This document shows positions 63,223-64,000 of a DNA stretch of 64,000 nt, one piece after another. Positions within the stretch are counted from its first letter, which is position 1; each line of letters begins with the position of its first letter. The DNA is from Terrirubrum flagellatum. GTDB lineage: Bacteria; Pseudomonadota; Alphaproteobacteria; Rhizobiales; Beijerinckiaceae. Both the position numbers and the translations under genes were made by a program. The stretch lies in the NCBI RefSeq assembly GCF_022059845.1, contig NZ_CP091853.1, forward strand, positions 124,001 to 188,000, in the 5' to 3' direction. The notes beneath the pieces were generated by a model that had not been told where the DNA came from, ran no database searches, and saw only the letters and a list, made by a program, of their open reading frames with translations.

Positions 63223-64000
63223 GTGAATGCTATTGCAGACCGCGCAAGGTTCGCATTGCCGTCCGCCGATGAAACCATCGGCGAGCATGCGGAGGCGTTG
63301 AGCGCGCAGCTTCAATCGATCAGCGCCGCTCTCTTCCCGCCAACCGCGACAAAGGAGTTGAGGAAGTTCAGCTCTGGTGAAGTCGCGCGGCTGATCGGGG
63401 TGAACGACTCCCGGATCAGGCAACTTTCGCTGGCGGGTGAAGGGCCGCAGCCGGAGCTGACGCCGACGGGCCGCCGCCAATACACACTCGGTCAGATCAA
63501 CGAGCTTCGCGCCCATCTCGGCGCCGCGGCAAAGAACCGGCGCGAAGCGCGGGAATATCTGCCTCATCGTCAGCCCGGCGAGGAGCTGCAGGTGTTGGCC
63601 GTCACCAATTTCAAAGGCGGATCTGGGAAGACCACGACCTCGGCGCACCTCGCGCAATATCTCGCCCTGCGCGGCTACCGGGTGCTGGTGATCGATCTCG
63701 ATCCACAGGCGTCGCTTTCGGCGCTGCATGGTTTGATGCCTGAGCTTCAAGTCGGCGAGAACGACACGCTCTATGGCGCGATCCGGTATGACGGCGATCG
63801 CCGGCCGCTGGCGGAGATCATCCGTTCGACTTATTTCGCCGGCCTCGACCTCGTGCCCGGCAATCTCGAGTTGATGGAGTTCGAGCATGAGACGCCCCGC
63901 GCATTGGCGGCGGGCATGCGCTCGGCCGATCAGCTCTTCTTCGCGCGGGTCGCGAAGGCGCTCGATACGGTGGCGGAGCGCTACGATGTTGTCGTCATCG
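63223..64000 (+). CDS. repA: Plasmid partitioning protein RepA (ParA-type ATPase), truncated by the window
   Basis: 259 residues visible from GTG 63223; the gene continues past base 64000. An N-terminal helix-turn-helix region (FSSGEVARLIGVNDSRIRQL) is followed by a P-loop of the deviant Walker A type, KGGSGKTT (residues 131-138), and Walker A' VLVIDLDPQASLSAL. Other RepA features are LDLVPGNLELMEFEHETPRA and the C-terminal ERYDVVVI, which would precede the Walker B Asp. RepA partitions the replicon with RepB at parS and represses its own operon; repB and repC are expected just to the right. It identifies this DNA as a repABC plasmid or chromid of Alphaproteobacteria. Confidence 0.93.
   Translation, partial: MNAIADRARFALPSADETIGEHAEALSAQLQSISAALFPPTATKELRKFSSGEVARLIGVNDSRIRQLSLAGEGPQPELTPTGRRQYTLGQINELRAHLGAAAKNRREAREYLPHRQPGEELQVLAVTNFKGGSGKTTTSAHLAQYLALRGYRVLVIDLDPQASLSALHGLMPELQVGENDTLYGAIRYDGDRRPLAEIIRSTYFAGLDLVPGNLELMEFEHETPRALAAGMRSADQLFFARVAKALDTVAERYDVVVI

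Noticed and set aside
63007-63888. 293-codon minus-strand ORF
   Set aside because: It lies antisense to repA, whose plus-strand translation has clear RepA/ParA motifs; the antisense protein has no recognisable domain.

Overview
The window reads as a GC-rich alphaproteobacterium, most likely Hyphomicrobiales (Rhizobiales). The evidence is a repABC-type repA at the right edge, a complete ccoNOQP-fixGHIS cluster with FnrL/FixK regulators, an IalB-family protein and a LEPR-XLL giant protein. RepABC partition/replication genes are confined to Alphaproteobacteria and mark plasmids or chromids, so this DNA probably belongs to a secondary replicon. No rRNA, tRNA, CRISPR array or intact insertion sequence was seen. 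The genus cannot be fixed from the sequence alone.

Layout. (1) 1-18.7 kb, minus strand: one enormous secreted multidomain protein. It has an N-terminal LEPR-XLL motif, duplicated PPC and ThuA-like modules, 12 CARDB repeats, SdrD-like B repeats and a subtilisin domain. The reading frame breaks at the subtilisin active-site serine, but the other frame stays open to the window edge and carries a cadherin-like domain and five 72-bp tandem repeats. (2) 19.2-25.7 kb, plus strand: a periplasmic adaptor (HlyD/RND type) and two tandem SARP-like/NB-ARC/TPR regulators; the first has lost its BTAD segment. (3) 26.5-46 kb: a microaerobic respiration island. It holds CBS-BON and universal stress proteins, a frameshifted quinone reductase, hemN, fnrL, the cbb3 oxidase operon ccoNOQP and its assembly operon fixGHI-ccoS. 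It also holds a FixL-type hybrid heme-PAS kinase, an OmpR-type regulator (FxkR-like), FixK and several unrecognised small genes. Nine TTGAN-N4/6-NTCAA or GCAA boxes lie in its promoters, and a hexamer direct repeat resembling the FxkR K-box lies between fxkR and fixK. (4) 46.5-52.7 kb, minus strand: a likely surface operon of trimeric autotransporter, IalB-family protein, secreted hypothetical and DUF4189 protein. (5) 53-55.5 kb: two tandem AraC-type regulators with stacked inverted repeats upstream, a small conserved-looking ORF and the decayed tail of an FAD amine/amino-acid oxidase. (6) 55.8-62.8 kb: a branched-chain-type ABC importer (livKGFHM) divergent from an unusual RpiR-glutamine synthetase fusion. 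(7) 62.8-64 kb: the repABC upstream region and a truncated repA.

How the parts fit. The central island can be read as a complete low-oxygen circuit. The FixL-like kinase senses O2 through heme and FxkR would relay to FixK. FixK and the Fe-S sensor FnrL would then switch on the cbb3 oxidase, its copper and heme assembly factors, HemN, a stress protein and hypothetical genes whose promoters carry the same box. The right-hand module suggests uptake of an amine or amino acid followed by gamma-glutamylation, with its regulator fused to the enzyme.
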